Positions 41,832-53,807 of a stretch of DNA of 64,000 nt are shown here, piece by piece. The notes beneath the pieces are model-generated. The model saw only the letters and a list, made by a program, of their open reading frames with translations. It was not told the DNA's origin and made no database searches. The DNA comes from Tubulanus polymorphus (Eukaryota; Nemertea; Palaeonemertea; Tubulaniformes; Tubulanidae). Made by a program: the position numbers and the translations under genes. The stretch is from the NCBI RefSeq assembly GCF_964204645.1, contig NC_134027.1, forward strand, positions 16,542,485 to 16,606,484, written 5' to 3'. Position 1 is the first letter of the stretch, and the number at the start of each line of letters is the position of its first letter.

Positions 41832-43104
41832 ACTAGGGGTCCAGGGACACCATGCCCACTTGGGAAGTGGTTCCAAATGCTCAACAATCTAACAATTTCA
41901 ATATTCAACGCCCCCTGGTGACCATATACAGAATCCAATGACCTTGAAACTCACCACAATCATAGAACATGTCAGCAGTTACGATTTTGTAATTGATTGT
42001 GATAACAAAATTTGCCTCGTTACCACTTTAATATGGAAATACTAAGTTATTCTACTATTCAACGCCCCCTGGTGACCATATTCAAAACCCATTGACCTTG
42101 AAACTCACCACAATCATAGAACATGTCACGAACTATAACTTTGTAATTGATCATGGTAACAAAATATGCCTAGGTACCAATATAATAAGGAAATACTAAG
42201 TTATTCTAATATTCAACGCCCCCTGGTGACCATATAGAATAACTAATGGCCTAAAAACTTGCCACAATCATAGATGATGTCATGAGCTACAACTTTGCAA
42301 TTGATTGTGGTTACAAAATATGCATTGATACGAATATAATATAGAAATACTAAGATAGTGCATTATTCAACGCCCCCTGGTTGCGATATACAAAAATCAA
42401 TGACCTTGAAATTCACCACAATCATAGAACACGTTATGAGCTACAACTTTCTAAATGATTGTGGTAAAAAAATACACTTAGGTATCAATATAATGTGGAA
42501 AAACTTTTTCCCACTTACGAATGAGTACTGCTGACACCAAGATGGCCGCCATTTGCGTCATAATTGGCTGATGAAAAATACCTGTCTGGTATAAAACATC
42601 CCTTTCCAAAGAATACCCATCACAAATTGCAATGAGAAATGATAACTCAGTAGGAAGCTACAGGACTCAGAATTTGGGCCAAAATTAACATTTTTGGGCA
42701 CTAAAAAGGTCATAGGACGGCCATCTTGAGTATACGACCCAATCTTTGTTATGCTGATTGGCCCTGGGGGAATTCACATATATCCGAAAGATCAAGGTAA
42801 TTGATCAAAGTGTCTTCAAAATTTCCCTCAAAAAGTTCAAAAATGTGTAAAAAGTGCTGATTTTGGCGAACAACAATGGCTGCCAGTCGGCCATCTTGAA
42901 TCTGACAGGGCCAGTTTTTGGGCTGAAGATGTGTCTAGGGTAGATACATGTGTAACCCAAATATCAAGACATTACCTTGAAGCGTCTTCAAAACTTCCCA
43001 AAATAACTGGATTCCATCTACGGACGGACAGACGAACGGACGGACGACGGACGAAAATTGAACGCAATAGCCCGCTGGGACTCAAGTCCCAAGTGGGCTA
43101 AAAA
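41832..43104 (+). mobile_element. Helitron-like (pearl/HINE-type) repeat with 154-bp core
   Basis: Begins ACTAGGGGTCCAGGGACACC and ends AGTCCCAAGTGGGCTAAAA. Four copies of a 154-bp core start ATTCAACGCCCCCTGG at 41903, 42057, 42211 and 42365. The right part carries CCAAGATGGCCGCC, a second inverted-style GCCATCTTGAGT and an ACGGACGGACGACGG tail. A subterminal hairpin CCACTT-GGG-AAGTGG lies near the left end and another (AGCCCGCTGGGACT / AGTCCCAAGTGGGCT) at the right end; the ends also share GCCCACTTGGGA / TCCCAAGTGGGC. No target duplication is evident. Structure matches pearl/HINE elements of invertebrates. Confidence 0.82.
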
Positions 43105-43200
43105 TTAAAAAATATATTCAATCACTTGAAACTAAAACTAAGAATATCAAATTGGATAATGATTCTTAAATAAAAAATTACAATACATCAGAAAATATAA
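43105..43200 (+). pseudogene. Anchor membrane protein gene (P2, part 2)
   Basis: About 96 bp of Polinton sequence stranded between two Helitron-like insertions. It includes GATAATGATTCT and ACAATACATCAGAAAATA, matching 17963-18010 of P1, with one in-frame stop (AAATAAAAAA). Confidence 0.6.
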
Positions 43201-45601
43201 CAAGAGCCCCAAGGGGCACAATGGCCAGCCTGTCAGATTTGCTTTTTATAAATGATGTAATCTGTGGGTTATATTTATCAATATACACTCCCTGCTCAAT
43301 ATCATTAACATAGTAAAATCGTGTGTTAACACAGACAGCAGGAACGAATGTAATATAGAAATACTAGGTTATTGTATTGTTCAACGTCCCTGGTGGCCAT
43401 ATACAAAAACCAATGAGCTTGAAACTCACCAAGATCATAGACCATGTCATGAGCTACAACTTTCCAATTGATTGTGGTAGCAAAATATGCATAGGTACGA
43501 ATGTAATATAGAAATACTAAGTTATTGTATTGTTCAACGCCCCCTGGTGGCCATAAACAAAAACCAATGAGCTTGAAACTCATCTCGATCGTAGAACATG
43601 TCATGAGCTACAACTTTCCAATTGATTATAGTAGCAAAATATGCTTAAGTATCAATTATGATGTGGAAAAACTTTTTTTCCACCTACGAATGAGTACTGA
43701 TGACCCCAAGATGGCTGCCAAGTGCGTCATAATTGCCTGGTCAAAAATACCCTCTCGGATATAAAAGATCCCTTTCCAAAGAATACCCATCACAAATTGC
43801 AATGAAACATGGCACACCATTAGAAAGCTACAGTACTCAGAATTCAGGCCAATATTGACATTTTTTTGGGAACAAAAAAGGTTACAGTACGGCCATCTTG
43901 AGTCCGATCGACCCAATTTTTCTCATGCCGATGGGCCCTCGGGGGATACAAAGGCCGGATACAAATATATACGAATGATCAAGGTTATTGATAAAAGTGT
44001 CTTCAAAATTTCCCTCGAAAACTTCAAAAAGTGCTGATTTTGGCGAACAACAATGGCTGCCAGTCGGCCATCTTGAATCTGACAGGGCCAGTTTTTGGCC
44101 TGAAGATGTGTCTAGGGTAGATACACGTATAAACCAAATATCAAGACATTACCTTGAAGCGTCTTCAAAACTTTGGAACTCTCACGAACTATCTAGATGG
44201 TTATCTCTCGACCTAAATAGCTTCAAGACCCATCTCAAAAAAACTTTGTTCCATGCAGCATACCATTAACTCTCGGAAAGCGAATTTTATTTAAAATTTT
44301 TTTGGCAGAATAAAATTTGATTGAATTTGCAATTCGGGCACATGGCTAATTAGCATATCAAGGTCATACACCCGATTTGGTAAAACCTTTTTTTTTCGTG
44401 AACCTTGCGCAATTGTCAAGGATGAATTTTCTGTAGAGCAAATAAAAATTCCTCCCAAACACCAAATCAACTAAAGATTTCATAGAAATCGATCTTGAAA
44501 TACAATTTTAAATCTTAAAATAAAACCAGGAAGTAAAACAGTAGACGATACCGCGGGTTCACGTGAACACCTGATTTCTGTAAACGAAATGTTGGTTGTG
44601 ACAAAATTGTTCAGACGGTTTGAGGTGGTAATAAGTACGGAAACGTAACGACCATGGTCGACTTATTCGATGAAATCAGGCCTATGTGATATCCAAATTT
44701 TGACTTTTTTATTCTCCAGACCTCCCTGATATAGAAATAAAAGATTTTGGTGGTACGAAAGTGCAATCACAGCGCCGACGGGGACAGAGCCGTGTCAGAG
44801 ATCAGCGGAGTGAAAATTGAGGTGGACGAACACGAAGAAGTAGGCTATTGCGCTACTTGAATCACGAAAACTCCTGGCGCGGCCCCGACGCTTTTCGTTG
44901 ATTAAGTAATACAAATATCATGCAATGGGTTTTCACAATCGACCGCTGGTATTTACCGGATTTCAATATCACTCCAAAATTCAAAGAAACCTTGAAATAT
45001 CGAACCGGAATACTTCCGGTAGATATCCGCGGCTGCCCAACCGGGAAACTTATTAGTTTCAATAGATATTGATAGGATCCATCATCTTCACCCGTCAAGG
45101 GATTCGAAACCACTAAGCTAAAGCCATGCCAGAATCGGGTCGGGCCAATCACAGCGCTTGTAACAAACCACATTAGGCTTCTGTGGAATTTCCCAGTAAA
45201 TGGGCCAATCAGCGAACACGTAGCGAACGCGGAAGTATTGTCGCGTGTTGATACATGAAGTCATGCGCAAAAGCGCCAGTAATGAAATCGCGATAATTCA
45301 CGTGAACAGCTGCTGATATTTTCAGATAAACCAATCACAGGGAAGATACAACTTCCTGATTGGCTGATAAAAATTGAAATTTTCCCGATTTAACTTTCGT
45401 GAAAAATGCAGAAAACATTTTTATGAGACCCTATTTCAAAATTCTGCTCGCTACGATTCCGAGAATGGATTACGCTTAAATACGTGATTTGTTCGAATAT
45501 GCCCTCACTTGGCAAGCAAGAGAGCCTATTGTGTGGAAACCATGTCATTTAAATTCGCTCCATTTGTATAGTAATAGGCTCAGCCTACGGCTGGCCTAAA
45601 A
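43201..45601 (+). mobile_element. Second Helitron-like insertion, composite
   Basis: Starts AACAAGAGCCCCAAGGGGCACA (a hairpin AGCCCC/GGGGC) and ends with the hairpin-like AATAGGCTCAGCCTACGGCTGGCCTAAAA, a different terminal pair from the neighbouring family. It includes two 154-bp-type core units (near 43380 and 43533) and the same GCCATCTTGA flanks up to about 44170. From 44165 to 44270 a frame ending LSRWLSLDLNSFKTHLKKTLF resembles the extreme C-terminus of CR1-like LINE reverse transcriptases. The stretch 44271-45601 has no gene I can support. Polinton sequence resumes at 45602. Confidence 0.6.
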
Positions 45602-45722
45602 ACTGATATCATTCAACATGATATAATTAAAACTAATAATTATAATAAGTCACATGAAAATACTAAATTAGCTATAACTTGTTTAGGAATTGTAATTGGA
45701 GGAATATTATATTTTAAATTTT
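45602..45722 (+). pseudogene. Anchor membrane protein gene (P2, part 3, with membrane anchor)
   Basis: Frame ending TAA at 45720-45722 with the anchor LAITCLGIVIGGILYF, nearly identical to P1. The palindromic 25-bp insert of P1 is missing here: the sequence passes directly from ACTGAT to ATCATTCAACATG. Confidence 0.7.
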
Positions 45723-45738
45723 AATTTTCTATTATTAA

Positions 45739-46690
45739 ATGGAAGAGGATATTCCAATGGATACTTTTGGTGACGCCCCAGGTATAAGTGATGAACCACG
45801 ACTTGATTTTCCTGATACTAGTATCAGTAATGAGGATGGATCAGAATATAACAATAATTTAAATAATGATGAAGATGATTCTAGTGGGCCTATATTATAT
45901 GATTATGATGAATTTAAAGATGATACTGAAACAAATGAAAAATTAATAGATTATTTAGAATCCCTCGATGAGAAAATAATCAAAACTAGACCAGAAAGAA
46001 AAGAGTTATTTAATAGATTAGAAAGAACAAAAAACCCTGAATTGAAAGAGCAATTAATAATCATATAACAAATACAGTTAGTGTAACAATTACAGTTATT
46101 GAAGAATTATTAGCAAAAAAATGTAACAGATAACATTGAACCAGAAGATATTTCAGTACAAATTAGAGAAGGTGATCCACATTTCATGAATATTTTAGAA
46201 TTCAAAAATGCTTCATGGTATTATAATGTTGAATTAAATAACAAAACTGTATCAATTCAATTATCTAAAATGGGACAAAAAGATCTGTACCATCCTGAAA
46301 TGTTGGCAAGATCTTCAATTGAACATTCGAAAGGTGGTACAGAATTTCTCAGAATTATATGGAATGCAATCTATAGAGTAAACGAAAAAGAACCAATTAA
46401 GAATATTGATATTAACCAATATTCACCATTTAAAAATCCAAATTCAAATCCTACTTATGGTGATCCAGAAATGGAAGAGTATGGAGATCGATTAGATAAA
46501 TTAAGAACTTCAACACCAGAAACATCGAGAAGAGATATTCAACAAATTGATAATGATTGGAGTCAATTACAATTAGTAAAACATTTTGATAGCATGTTAG
46601 ATACAGTTCATTCATTTGAAGAAGAGATGAATAGTGTTTTAGATACACCTGGTACTGAAACTGGAACAAATCAAATGCAACATTTATTAG
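45739..46690 (+). pseudogene. Acidic N-terminal part of the coiled-coil virion protein (P2)
   Basis: Frames 45739-46068 and 46186-46690 correspond to P1's 18176-18994, with shifts between. The acidic, Asp/Glu-rich start (EEDIPMDTF...PGISDEPRLDFPD) and the LNNKTVSIQLSKMGQKDLYHPEML segment are conserved. Unlike P1, the region around the first P1 frameshift reads through here, showing that the gene is continuous. It is cut at 46690 by a Helitron-like element and continues at 47962. Confidence 0.7.
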
Positions 46691-47961
46691 ACTAGGGGTC
46701 CAGGGACACCATGCCCACTTGGGAAGTGGTTTCAAATGCTCAACAATCTAACAATTTCAATATTCAACGCCCTCTGGTGACCATATACAAAAAACAATGA
46801 CCTTGAAACTCAATACAATCATAAAACATGTCAGCAGCTACGATTTTGTAATTGATTGTGATAACAAAAAATGCCTCGTTACTAATTTAATATGGAAATA
46901 CTAAGTTAATCTACTATTCAAAGCCCCCTGGTGACCATATTCAAAACCCAATTACCTTGTAACTCACCATATTCATAGAACATGTCATGAACTACAACTT
47001 TGCAATTGATGATGGTAACAAAATATGCCTAGGTACCAATATAATAAGGAAATACCAGTTTACTCTACTATTCAACGCCCCCTGGTGACCATATAGAAAA
47101 ACTATTTTCCTTAAAACTCACCACAATCATAGATGATGTCATGCGCTACAACTTTGCAATTGATTGCTGTAACAAAATATGTATTGGTACAAATATAATA
47201 TAGAAATACTAAGATATTGTATTATTCAACGCCCTCTTGTGGCCATAAACAAAAAACAATGAACTTGAAACTCACCCCAATCATAGAACACGTTATACGC
47301 TACAACTTTCTAATTCATTGTCGTAACAAAATATGCTTAGGTAACAATATAATGTCAAAAAACTTTTTCCCACCTACGAATGAGTACTAATGACACCAAG
47401 ATGGCCGCCAATTGCGTCATAATTGGCGGATCAAAAATACCTATCTCAGGTATAAAACAACCCTTTACAAAGAATACCCATCACAAATTGCAATGAGAAA
47501 TGGCAAACCAGTAGGAAGCTACAGGACCTAGAATTCTGGCCAAAATTTACATTTTAGGGCACTAAAATGGTCATAGGACGACCATCTTGAGTCAGATGGA
47601 CCCAATTTTTCTTATGCTGATTGGCCCTTGGTAGATTCAAATATATTCGAAAGATCAAGGTAATTGATCATATCGTCTTCAAAATTTCCCTCGTAAACTT
47701 CGAAAATGTGTAAAAAGTGCTGATTATGGCGAACAACAATGGCTGCCAGTCGGCCATCTTGATTCTGATAGGGCCAGTTTTTGGGCTGAAGATGTGTCTA
47801 GGGTAGAAACATGTATAAACCAAATATCAAGACATTAACTTGAAGCGTCTTCAAAACTTCCCAAAATAACTGGATTCCGTCGACAAACGGACGAACGGAC
47901 GGACGATGGACGAAAAGTGAACGCAATAGCCCGCTGGGACTAAAGTCCCAAGTGGGCTAAA
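46691..47961 (+). mobile_element. Helitron-like repeat with 154-bp core, second full copy
   Basis: Same ends as the 41832 copy (ACTAGGGGTCCAGGGACACC...AAGTGGGCTAAAA). Core units start at 46762, 46916, 47070 and 47224, exactly 154 bp apart. It interrupts the coiled-coil gene; comparison with P1 shows the empty site TTAG/AAAAAGG with no duplicated target bases. Confidence 0.85.
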
Positions 47962-48723
47962 AAAGGATTACTTGATTTAAATGAAGAACAATTACAAATA
48001 TTTCCTGAACAAGCACGTAGAGAAATTAAAGGTATGCAAGAATCAGCTCGTGAAATTGCTAGATTCTAAATGTTAGAAAGAGAATTAACTAATGCAAATG
48101 AAGAATTAAAACAATTAGAATTAAATAAAGATCTTCAAGTAATTGATGAAGTTGAATATGAATGCAGAAAGTTAGCTCTAGAAAAAGAAATTGATGAATC
48201 AAAATATAACAAAGAATTACAGGAAAAAGAAAGAGATATATTATTGAAATCATATGATCTTAATCATATTAAAAAATTAAAAGTTATTTTTAAAGATTTG
48301 TTGATAAAACCGGATTCTAATATATCATTGAAAGATAGAAATAAAATTATTATTTAAGTTAGAAGGTATCACAATTCTTTCAATTCTAACAGCTGTAAGT
48401 ATGGTATTCACAACAATTGGTTTAGCCATATCAAATTCATTAAAATCTACGCCTACACCCAACAAACTAGATAAACCCCCAATTGATAATAATTCTATAC
48501 AAGATAAAGTGAAAGATGGATTAAAGAAATTAGCAAAATATCTATGGGAACTATCTAAAAAATCTGCTGCAGCTTTGCCCGGAGTTATAGCATCAATTGT
48601 TGGTTTTATTTTAAAATGTGCTGGAAATATTCTTAACTTTGCTGCTGAACATATAATTTTATTTTTAATAACAGTTGTAAGTGCTATTATTTTTGGATTA
48701 GTGAATATGATCAAAAATAACTA
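47962..48723 (+). pseudogene. Coiled-coil and hydrophobic C-terminal part of the virion protein (P2)
   Basis: Continuation after the Helitron-like insertion. The coiled coil (48070-48345) includes ERDILLKSYDLNHIKKLKVI without the shift seen in P1; a new shift near 48345 separates it from the hydrophobic end (48401-48723), which keeps the amphipathic KKLAKYLWELSKKSAAALPG helix. Ends TAA at 48721-48723. Confidence 0.7.
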
Positions 48724-48743
48724 ATTAATTTTTCTCTTAAATA

Positions 48744-48887
48744 AATGAGTGGGAGTTACATAAATCCTTTGAATTGATAAATAATAATGCGCCTTTATAT
48801 AAATATGCTATAAAAGAAGATATTATATTTGAAATAACATTTGCTCCTGTTAATGAAATTGTATTATCTAGCGTTGTTAAAGATATG
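48744..48887 (+). pseudogene. Major capsid protein, 5' part (P2)
   Basis: ATG at 48744 after CTTAAATAA, as in P1. The first 10 codons match P1, then an internal deletion joins them to sequence equal to P1's position about 20355, and the frame runs into the Harbinger transposon at 48888. The remainder lies at 52411-52957. Confidence 0.7.
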
Positions 48888-49065
48888 GACCCGGTTCCAC
48901 AGTTGTGAGTTAAAGTTAACTCTGAGTTAGCTTTTGCCCCCAGGGTCAAATTTTTAACTCAGAGTTAGTAAACCGAGGGTTAAAATTGTGTTCCACAGTT
49001 CATGGTTAGCTCTGAGTTAACTAACTCTTGAGTTAGTATCCCACAATTCATCATCAGAGTTAAAA

Positions 49066-50476
49066 ATGGTGTCGTTTTCGAATTCCATCAGCGACGTTGC
49101 CTCCTCTGATTTAAAACAAAAAAGGACAAGAGGATGCAATTTCAGCAAAGACGAAATGGCGGTTTTATCAGATATGGTGCTCAAGAATAAGGACGTCTTG
49201 TTTTCATAACTGATGACAAATATCTCCAATAGAAGGAAGCAGGCGCTTTGGAAAGATATTATGGCGGCTGTCAATAGCCTGGGAAACGCTGTCCGCAAGC
49301 CTGAGGACATTAAGTATGAATGGAAAAACATGTCCTCAAAAGCGAAAAATATGGAGTGGAAAGTCAGTCTCCAGAAAACGGGGGGTGGGCCACCAGATAC
49401 TTGCCTCACTTAGGAAGATCCAGTCATTGAAAAGATCGTAGCGGCGAATGAAAACCGGGTGGCATGGAGCGGCATTCCAGACACCGATTATCTCGACAGT
49501 TTTCCCGTATTTGAAAAGACTAGGCAACAAGAAGGTCAAGGAATATCTTAATTGGATGCATTAAATGAAGAACAGGGTAAGAAATCATTTGGTTTTGGAC
49601 CCGAGGGTGTGAATCTAATGAGTTGAGCATTTGTTTACATTTTCGGCTGCGTGATGACGTCATTGATGACCTTAAAACCTATCCAGGAAGTATCCTGGAA
49701 TTCCAGGGTCGGAAAATAGATCATGACCTCGTGACTAGAAGATTTAAATTCTTACTTACCCTGTTTATCTAAGCTTATGCCATGTTACCTACTGGATAGT
49801 ACACTGAACACGTCTGGCCTTCCAAGCATTCCGAGCCTATAATCCCTCTAAGTGCTTTGTGATTGATACATAATCCTAAATTTACTGTGTCTACTGCTAG
49901 ACGCAAAAATACATGCAGCAATGGCTGGCATCGTGCCACGAGCGCCGCCTTTTTTGCAGAGCAGGCAGGGCTCGAATCCCGCTGGACTCAAATATTATAT
50001 TTTTTCACACAGATTACATCGTACTCGCCAACAAAATCCTGCTGCAAGATACGGAGCTGCAAGATACGGTTACGCAAAATTCTTTAAAAGAATCGACCGA
50101 AAATATTTCATGCGATAAGTGTCACAAATTATGTATTGATCAAAGTTATCAAATAATCGCATTCTAAATGTAATCTGATTTATTTTTGTATTACAAATCT
50201 ATTGTATGCTCGTTGATTGAATCTAAACCTTGTCGGATGTTTCATTAAATGTCAACTTAATCCAAACCACGCACGATAATAAATTCATTTCTCGTTCCAG
50301 AAAACAAAGCGAAGAAAAGAAGATTTACCCAGCAGGATCTCCTTAATGAGCAAGTTATGTTCATGAAGGCCAAAACAAAGAAAATTGAAATGGAAATGTC
50401 CGTCTTTGAAAAAGAATCAGCATTGCGTGTTCGCCTGTTAGAATTGAAGATAAAACACTTAGAAAAAGAGGAATAA
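49066..50476 (+). pseudogene. Harbinger Myb/SANT-like DNA-binding protein, two exons
   Basis: Exon 1 is 49066-49576 (donor AGG|GTAAGA) and exon 2 50301-50476 (acceptor TTCCAG); phases match. A trihelix/Myb-like domain is visible (TRGCNFSKDEMAVLSDMV...RKQALWKDIMAAVNSLG...WKNMSSKAKN), with a C-terminal coiled coil in exon 2 (KIEMEMSVFEKESALRVRLLEL). Exon 1 has in-frame stops at 49207, 49411 and about 49550. In active Harbingers this protein helps the transposase enter the nucleus and find the ends. Confidence 0.8.
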
Positions 50477-50735
50477 TTGTGTATAAAATAGTGAATTTGT
50501 TTGTTTATTTTTCAAAAGTTTTATATATTTCATATATTTGTTAATTCTGTTATCAAATAAATTGCCGCCAAAGTTCCATTCTTTGAAATAATTGTTACAT
50601 GATCTCTCGTGTTAGCAGCATTATGTGGAGGATGTTGGAGTGTCAGTCGCTGAGGGAAAAATGTGGAAAATATCCCTGTTGGAAAAAATGTTGTATTCAA
50701 GTCTATGGAAAAGATCTTTTTTTTTTAATTCTTAT

Positions 50736-52215
50736 TTAAAAGTAAGTGTTTGTGACATATGTTCTCATATGTAGCCCTTGTTCATCAGCGGCATGTGCAA
50801 CATGGTTTTCATCTACTACTAGTTCATAATTCACTGCATCTTCATCCCTGAAAACCTCTTTATTCATTGTTGCGAAATTATGCAATACTGCACATGCTGT
50901 TATAACCTTGCATGCTTTTGTAGGAGCTAATCGTAATTCACCATGTAAACAGTGAAATCTTCTCTTTAGCCATCCAAATGTTCTCTCTATAGTAAGTTGA
51001 CCTGGTTTGTTTATGAGATCCATTAAAGTTATGTTGTTGCAGTCCATTACAATTCAAGTATGGTGTAATGAGGTGTTGTTTTAAGGCATATCCACTATCC
51101 CCAAGCAAGTGACCTTTGTAAGGGGTTCCATTCAAGTATCTAAAATATAAGATTGTAATTGATTAATTAAAATACTTGGATTTTTTATATTGAAGTTAGA
51201 GTAGACATTTTCTATTTAGTAACCTATCGCATTTTGCGAAGTTTATTACGCTTAAATAACCAATCGGGGCTATGCCAACAACGGCTGAAGCAACATTAAG
51301 CACTTTAGTTAAATTCAACTCCTTGTAGGCCTATATTGCTTTTACATTTACTACGCGGCTTTTAATTCCTCAATATGTTACCTGGCAAGCGAAGAGGCTC
51401 TGTAGATGAAGCTATCGTGACAACTTCCTGGCCATTGTGCAACGATATTCGTAAATAATCCTGAAAATGAAATGAATATTCTTAAAGCATAAGCTAAAAA
51501 GTATGAATATCTTACCGAAATCCCTTAGCCTGAGCTCAGACCACTATTCAAAAATCTTCTAAAGTATATCTTTCGAATCTTGTTATTTGCGAGTCAATTA
51601 AATATCTATTTTTTGTACCAATAAATTTGCGGTGTGTAAATGTATATGCTTACATATCTTACTATAGATATTAAACTTACCATCGGCATTGCAAACAGCC
51701 TGCACATTGATACTATGGTATCCCTTTCTATTAACATAGTCGGCTTCATTCTCATTTGGTCCCTGTATTCGTATGTGCGTTCCATCGATGCACCCAATTA
51801 TACCAGGAAATTGCGATATCAGATCAAAGTCCGCTTTCGTTTTCGCGATTTCAATATTTGTCGTAGGAAATTTTATAAAATCATTCTTCAACGAGCATAG
51901 AGCATTGGTCACTTCGCTTACACATCTTGACACCGTCGATTTGCTCACCCCATTACTATCAGCAATCATTTCTAAGAAGGATCCACTTGCGTAAAAGCGC
52001 AATGCTATCAGTTTGTTTTTTTTGGTTAAAGGTAAACCACCTTTCGAATCTCTGTCAACGAGATGGTGTGATAACAGACCGTAAAGTCGCTCAATGCCTG
52101 CTAAACTAAATCTATATCGATGGTAGCATTCATCATCTGTTAAAATACGGTCTATCCTCGAGGAATATGACTTTTCCTTAGCTTGTCGCCCAGCCATCCA
52201 GTAGAAAGCAGCCAT
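50736..52215 (-). pseudogene. HARBI1-like: Harbinger (HARBI1-like) transposase, three exons, one frameshift
   Basis: Exons 52215-51681, 51460-51382 and 51139-50736, each with GT-AG borders (GTAAGT, TTTTCAG; GTAACA, ATTTTAG) and consistent phases. Exon 1 has a helix-turn-helix stretch ([23 protein letters not shown]) and [13 protein letters not shown] with the first catalytic Asp; exon 2 holds WPGSCHDS with the second Asp; exon 3 has LLGDSGYAL and, in another frame, IERTFGWLKRRF with the catalytic Glu. The frame change in exon 3 near 51040 disables the gene. DDE-type cut-and-paste transposase. Confidence 0.88.
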
Positions 52216-52410
52216 TTTTAACTCTGAGTTAAGGATCTAACTCTAGTCTGACCATGGGTTAAAATTTAACTCTTTTTTCAAATATTAACCCTATGGTCAA
52301 ATCTAACCGACAACTACGGAATGGATTTGACCCTAGGGTTAAAATTTGACGGGGGGTTAAGGAATTTGACCCTAGGGTTAAAATTTAACCCACAACTATG
52401 GAACCGGGTC

Positions 52411-52957
52411 ATGGGTTATAAATTATCGAATATATGATTAGAATATGACACAGTCACTGATGAAAATATTGCTAGCATAATTCAAACTCAATACAATCAA
52501 GGATTATCATTATTATATGACTATATTGATTTAAAACTGTAACTATTAATGCAAGTGATGAAATAATTAATGAGAATATCAACTTCCCAAGAAGATCTAT
52601 TAAAGGTATATTAATATTTTTTACCATTGCTACATATTCAAATGGCGCAATAAATGATAATTATTATAATCCGAAAATATCAAAAGTAGAAATAACTATC
52701 GAAGGCATAGCTAATAAAGTATTTTGTCAGGGAATGAGAATGATAGATCAATGGCCAGAAATTAGAAAACATTTTATGAATGAAAAAGTAAAATCATCTG
52801 AAGATTGTTATATTAATCAAATTGATTATTATACTGGCAATAAATATGCACTATGGTTAGATTTTAGAACAACAGAGGATAATTTATTACATGGTTCTGG
52901 GAAAAAATTACAGAACACTAAAGATGGGATACAATTATTCATGAAAAAGGAAGTCTA
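52411..52957 (+). pseudogene. Major capsid protein, 3' part (P2)
   Basis: Continues the capsid gene after the Harbinger. Frames shift near 52530 and 52650; the last part (52734-52957) keeps MRMIDQWPEIRKHFM and ALWLDFRTTEDN as in P1, then ends early because of a fusion to zinc-finger-gene sequence near 52955. Confidence 0.75.
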
Positions 52958-53369
52958 AATTTCAAAATTACATCTAATTAATGTTTATAAAAATGTGAGT
53001 ATGATACCATTGTTAAATAACCCAAAGAAATATATCAAATATTTTGATTCTTAAACTAAACAATATTATATATTCTATAAGTTGTTATTTGATAAATTAT
53101 TAGCTTATGCAGAAGATAATCCTAAACAAATATATGAATTATTATATTCGAGAAAAATAGATTTAAGTTATCTAACAAAAAATTTTGGATATCATTTTGA
53201 TTTCTATTTTGATGAATACTTTGAAAAATTAAGAAAAGAGGGTAAGATATATACTAATTATCATAATCTGATGGTTCAACTGAAATTAATAAATATACCT
53301 ACAGATATCAGTGAATTAGATATAAACAAAGATGACTTTATAAATTTATTAGAAACAAAATTAGAATAA
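52958..53369 (+). pseudogene. C-terminal domain of the zinc-finger protein (P2)
   Basis: Only the last third of the gene remains; the finger region seen in P1 is deleted. A stop near 53054 precedes an open frame (53082-53369) that matches the end of P1's protein (LLFDKLLAYAEDNPKQIY...DDFINLLETKLE). It stops directly before the hairpins. Confidence 0.65.
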
Positions 53370-53807
53370 TTATGGTAAAACGATTTATGATATTTATGTA
53401 CTAGACGTACGAGTAAGAATCCAAGAATCCAAGAATCCAAGAATTCTTACTTTCTTACTCATACGTCTAGTACATACATATATAAATTAGTTTTTATAAA
53501 AATTAAAAATATAAAGTATTAATTGAAGTATAGAAATAGTTATAACATAATCTATTTTTATTTTTATTGAGTGAAAACATATAATTTATTCATTTTTATA
53601 TATTTCATTTAATAATTTATATTTTTAATTATTATAAAACTATTTATTTATCTATGTACTAGAAGTACGAGTAAGAATCCAAGAATTCTTACTTTCACAC
53701 TTTCTTGGCAAGAATCTTGGATTCTTACTCGTATGTCTCGTACATAGATATATAAATAGTTGAGATTATATAATATTTATTTTTTAAAAAGGGGGTTTTA
53801 GGTATTA
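53370..53807. terminator. Twin long hairpins at the convergent junction (P2)
   Basis: Two inverted repeats at about 53377-53495 and 53636-53761. Both include outer ATGTACTAGA-type arms with TACGAGTAAGAATCCAAGAA and TTCTTACTC partners. Same place and same outer sequence as in P1, but inner loops differ. The second has lost pairing in places (AGAAGTACG versus CGTATGTCT). Confidence 0.7.

Larger units (their letters stand above)
48888..52410. mobile_element. PIF/Harbinger DNA transposon in the capsid gene
   Basis: 3,523 bp. Ends GACCCGGTTCCACAGTTGTG (48888) and CACAACTATGGAACCGGGTC (52410) are inverted with one mismatch. The 3-bp direct repeat ATG flanks it (48885-48887 and 52411-52413); P1 shows the empty site GATATG. 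Both ends carry subterminal repeats of AACTCTGAGTTA or GACCCTAGGGTTAAA type. It encodes the two proteins of the superfamily in convergent orientation: a Myb/SANT-like protein (plus) and a HARBI1-like transposase (minus). Both are damaged, so it is no longer autonomous. Confidence 0.92.

Noticed and set aside
44862-45173. 103-codon minus-strand frame inside the second Helitron-like insertion
   Set aside because: No recognisable motif and no homologous copy; repeat-derived.
49863-50167. Overlapping plus-strand frames in all three phases within the Harbinger
   Set aside because: They lie in the intron of the Myb-like gene and have no family resemblance.
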